A DNA stretch of 7,884 nucleotides, from positions 1 to 7,884 of the forward strand of contig UQWQ01000088.1 of NCBI GenBank assembly GCA_900544755.1, given 5' to 3'. Under the pieces are notes generated by a model, which saw only the letters and a program-made list of their open reading frames with translations, was not told the DNA's origin and searched no databases. Positions 5,662-7,884 of the stretch are shown one piece after another. The position numbers and the translations under genes were made by a program. Numbering within the stretch: the stretch's first letter is position 1; each line of letters begins with the position of its first letter. The DNA is from an uncultured Collinsella sp. GTDB taxonomy: Bacteria; Actinomycetota; Coriobacteriia; Coriobacteriales; Coriobacteriaceae.

Positions 5662-7790
5662 TTGCGGCGTCCGCCTCCGTTGGCGCCTTGACGTCCCTGA
5701 GCTGCACGGTTGCGGCCGGCGGTGTTCTGCGCGCGCGACATGCCGCCGTGCCCCTTGCTGCCTTTGGGCCCCTTGCCGGCACCGCCAGCGCCGCCGTGGG
5801 CCTTGCCGCCCTTCTTGCCGGTGCCATGCCCCCCGCCAGCAGATGTCTCGCCCGGGCGTGGCGGCACGGGGCGAATCAGGCAATGCTTGGTGTAGCCAAT
5901 CAGATCGCGGCGGCCGGCCTTTTCCAGTGCCTCGCGTACGAGCTTGTAGTTCTCGGGCTTGCGGTATTGGATGAGCGCACGCTGCATGGCCTTCTCGTGC
6001 GGGTCGCGTGCCACGTAGATCGGCTGCATGGTGCGTGGGTCCACGCCGGTGTAGTACATGCAGGTCGACATGGTGGACGGGGTGGGGTAGAAGTCCTGCA
6101 CCTGTTCGGGCATGTAGCCCATGTCGCGTACGGCCTCGGCAAGGTCCACAGCTTCCTTCATCGTTGAGCCGGGGTGGCTCGAGATCAGGTACGGCACCAC
6201 ATACTGTTTAAGTCCGTATTCGCGGTTCAGGCGTTCAAATTTACGGCAGAACGCGTCGTAGACGGCGCGGCTCGGCTTGCCCATCACGGAGAGCACCGCG
6301 TCGCTCACGTGCTCGGGTGCTACACGCAGCTGGCCCGAGACGTGATGCTCCAGCAGCTCGCGCAAAAACTCGTCCGAGGCGTCGGCCATGGTGTAGTCAA
6401 AGCGGATGCCGCTGCGGACGAAGACCTTCTTGACGCCCGGCAGCTGGCGCAGATCGCGCAGCAGCTGCGTGTAGCCGCTCTCGTCGACCACCATGTTCTT
6501 GCACACACTCGGCCACAGACAGCGCTTGTTCTTGCACACGCCGTGCTTGAGCTGTTTGTCGCAGGCAGGGCGGCTAAAGTTTGCCGTCGGTCCGCCCACG
6601 TCGTTGATATAGCCCTTAAACTCGGGATCGCGCGTGAGCAGCTCGGCCTCGCGTATGATCGAGTCGTGGCTGCGCATCTGCAACACGCGGCCCTGGTGGA
6701 AGGTGAGGGCGCAAAACGAGCACTCGCCAAAACAGCCGCGGTTGGAGCTAATGGAAAACTTGATCTCTGCAAAGGCCGGCACGCCGCCTGCCGCGTCGTA
6801 GTCGGGATGCCAATCGCGTGCGTAGGGGAGCTCGGCCACCTCGTCCATCTCATCGGTCGTTAACGTCGCCGACGGCGGGTTCTGCACCACATAGACGCTG
6901 TTGGGGTAGGGCTCTACCAGGCGGTGTCCGGTGATGGGATCCATGTTCTGCTGCTGCACATTAAAGCTGCGCGCGTAGTTGAGCTTGTCGGCGGCAAGGT
7001 CGTCCCAGCTGGGCAGCAGGTCGTAGTCGTAGACCTCGTCGAGCGAGCCCGTGCGGTAGACGGTGCCGTTGATGTAGGTGATCTGATCGACGGGCAGTCC
7101 CGCGTCGAGCGCGTCGGCGATCTCGACAATCGCGTGCTCGCCCATGCCGTAGATGAGGATGTCGGCGCCCGAGTCGAGCAGTACCGAGCGCTTGAGCTTG
7201 TCCTGCCAGTAGTCGTAGTGGGCCAGGCGGCGCAGGCTCGCCTCGATGCCGCCGATGATGATGGGGGCGTCCTTAAACGTCTGACGGATGAGGTTGCCGT
7301 AGACCGTGACGGCGCGGTTGGGACGGCGCCCCTCCTCGCCACCAGGGGTATAGGCGTCGGTGTGGCGGCGGTGCTTGGTCACCGAATAGTGGTTGACCAT
7401 GGAGTCCATGTTGCCGGCGCTGACGAGAAAGCCCAGGCGCGGCTCGCCGAGCACCGTGATGCTGGCGGGGTCGGTCCAGTCGGGCTGGCAGATGATTCCT
7501 ACCTTGTAGCCGTGCGCGTCGAGGATGCGGCTGATGATGGCCATGCCAAAGCTGGGGTGGTCCACGTAGGCGTCGCCGCAGATATAGACAAAGTCGCACT
7601 GGTCCCAGCCGCGCGTATCCATGTCGGCGCGGCTGACAGGGAGGAACTTATCGCGGCCCGGGCGCCAGGGGCGGACGGGTGTCGCCTTGACGGTTGTGGC
7701 CTGTGCCTTACCGCCGCGCTTTTGCTGCTGGCCCTGTTTGCCCTGCTGACTGCGCTGGTTGTTCTGAGCGTGCTGAGGCTTTTTTGCCAC
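5658..7790 (-). CDS. ygiQ: YgiQ family (UPF0313) radical SAM protein
   Basis: A 710-residue cytoplasmic radical SAM enzyme whose reaction is unknown. It starts at GTG (7790), with GGGAGG four bases upstream. The N-terminal YgiQ domain covers about 38-335 (PWRPGRDKFLPVSRADMD, IIIGGIEASLRR). The iron-sulfur motif is CFGECSFC (Cys353, Cys357, Cys360), followed by ALTFHQGR. Cys410, Cys419, Cys424 and Cys430 form a second cysteine cluster typical of the family and possibly bind another cluster. The C-terminal domain (MYYTGVDPRTMQPIYVARDP, about 578-640) is complete. The first 37 residues are rich in Gln and Lys, and residues 641-710 are a Gly/Lys/Arg/Ala-rich low-complexity tail, probably disordered. 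The gene is convergent with the CPBP gene and shares four bases with it. Family assignment very secure. Confidence 0.96.
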   Translation of the reverse strand: MAKKPQHAQNNQRSQQGKQGQQQKRGGKAQATTVKATPVRPWRPGRDKFLPVSRADMDTRGWDQCDFVYICGDAYVDHPSFGMAIISRILDAHGYKVGIICQPDWTDPASITVLGEPRLGFLVSAGNMDSMVNHYSVTKHRRHTDAYTPGGEEGRRPNRAVTVYGNLIRQTFKDAPIIIGGIEASLRRLAHYDYWQDKLKRSVLLDSGADILIYGMGEHAIVEIADALDAGLPVDQITYINGTVYRTGSLDEVYDYDLLPSWDDLAADKLNYARSFNVQQQNMDPITGHRLVEPYPNSVYVVQNPPSATLTTDEMDEVAELPYARDWHPDYDAAGGVPAFAEIKFSISSNRGCFGECSFCALTFHQGRVLQMRSHDSIIREAELLTRDPEFKGYINDVGGPTANFSRPACDKQLKHGVCKNKRCLWPSVCKNMVVDESGYTQLLRDLRQLPGVKKVFVRSGIRFDYTMADASDEFLRELLEHHVSGQLRVAPEHVSDAVLSVMGKPSRAVYDAFCRKFERLNREYGLKQYVVPYLISSHPGSTMKEAVDLAEAVRDMGYMPEQVQDFYPTPSTMSTCMYYTGVDPRTMQPIYVARDPHEKAMQRALIQYRKPENYKLVREALEKAGRRDLIGYTKHCLIRPVPPRPGETSAGGGHGTGKKGGKAHGGAGGAGKGPKGSKGHGGMSRAQNTAGRNRAAQGRQGANGGGRRN

Positions 7791-7821
7791 GATCCCTCCC
7801 GGTGTTTGTATGCTGCACGTA

Positions 7822-7851
7822 ATTGTAACCAGTCTTTTTGGGACGTGTCTC
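7822..7851 (-). promoter_or_regulatory. Possible promoter of the YgiQ gene
   Basis: On the minus strand, GAGACA (7851-7846) and TACAAT (7827-7822) are separated by 18 bp, matching consensus at about four and five of six positions respectively. Transcription would start near 7815, some 25 bases before the GTG codon. The fit is moderate and untested. Confidence 0.4.
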
Positions 7852-7884
7852 TATGGTTTTGTCAACCGCGTGCTTCGCGCCATT

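Noticed and set aside
4921..5883. A 320-codon minus-strand frame across the CPBP gene and ygiQ tail
   Set aside because: Arg/His/Gln-rich composition without domains, and overlap with two well-supported genes.
6174..6863. A 229-codon plus-strand frame inside ygiQ
   Set aside because: Its sequence is the complement of the conserved radical SAM core and shows no family motif.
7860..7865. Perfect TTGACA on the minus strand near the right edge
   Set aside because: No acceptable -10 box lies 16-19 bp downstream (that region reads CCCAAA-like), so it was not called as a promoter.

Overview
The window looks like a chromosomal segment from a moderately GC-rich, gut-type actinobacterium. My best guess is a Coriobacteriia member close to Collinsella. 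That guess rests on overall base and codon use, strong GGAGG-type ribosome sites, the mix of gene families and the palindromic GTCCCC repeats. No marker gene proves it.

Left part (1-3993): a sugar-uptake locus. An AraC-type regulator (minus strand, last residues cut off by the window edge) is divergent from a two-gene plus-strand operon: a GH1 6-phospho-beta-glucosidase-like enzyme followed 12 bases later by a beta-glucoside-type PTS permease with EIIB and EIIC domains but no EIIA. Inferred pathway: the permease imports and phosphorylates a beta-glucoside, using an EIIA from elsewhere; the GH1 enzyme cleaves the phosphorylated sugar; the AraC protein controls the operon from the 162-bp intergenic region. 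That region holds two near-identical octamers exactly 22 bp apart and a CATAGA/TCTATG inverted repeat.

Middle (3994-4749): a repeat-rich region. It contains a GC-rich hairpin just after the operon, a strong intrinsic terminator, and a second, inverted and degenerate copy of that terminator sequence (together a 112-bp MITE-like unit). Next comes an extended -10 promoter with clustered AATACC motifs, a strongly structured leader, and a small RelB/DinJ-like antitoxin gene. The C-terminus and stop codon of the antitoxin lie inside a GTCCCC-type repeat ending in a 38-bp near-perfect palindrome. No toxin gene is present.

Right part (4750-7884): a CPBP-family membrane protease/immunity-type protein on the plus strand, convergent with a complete YgiQ-family radical SAM gene on the minus strand. 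Their stop codons share the bases CTAG. The YgiQ protein carries unusual Gly/Lys- and Gln/Lys-rich tails. A possible ygiQ promoter lies near the right edge.

I see no clearly new multi-gene system. The best candidates for a second look are the toxin-less antitoxin whose tail is made by a repeat and which is followed by a CPBP gene, the two palindromic repeat families, and the putative AraC operator.
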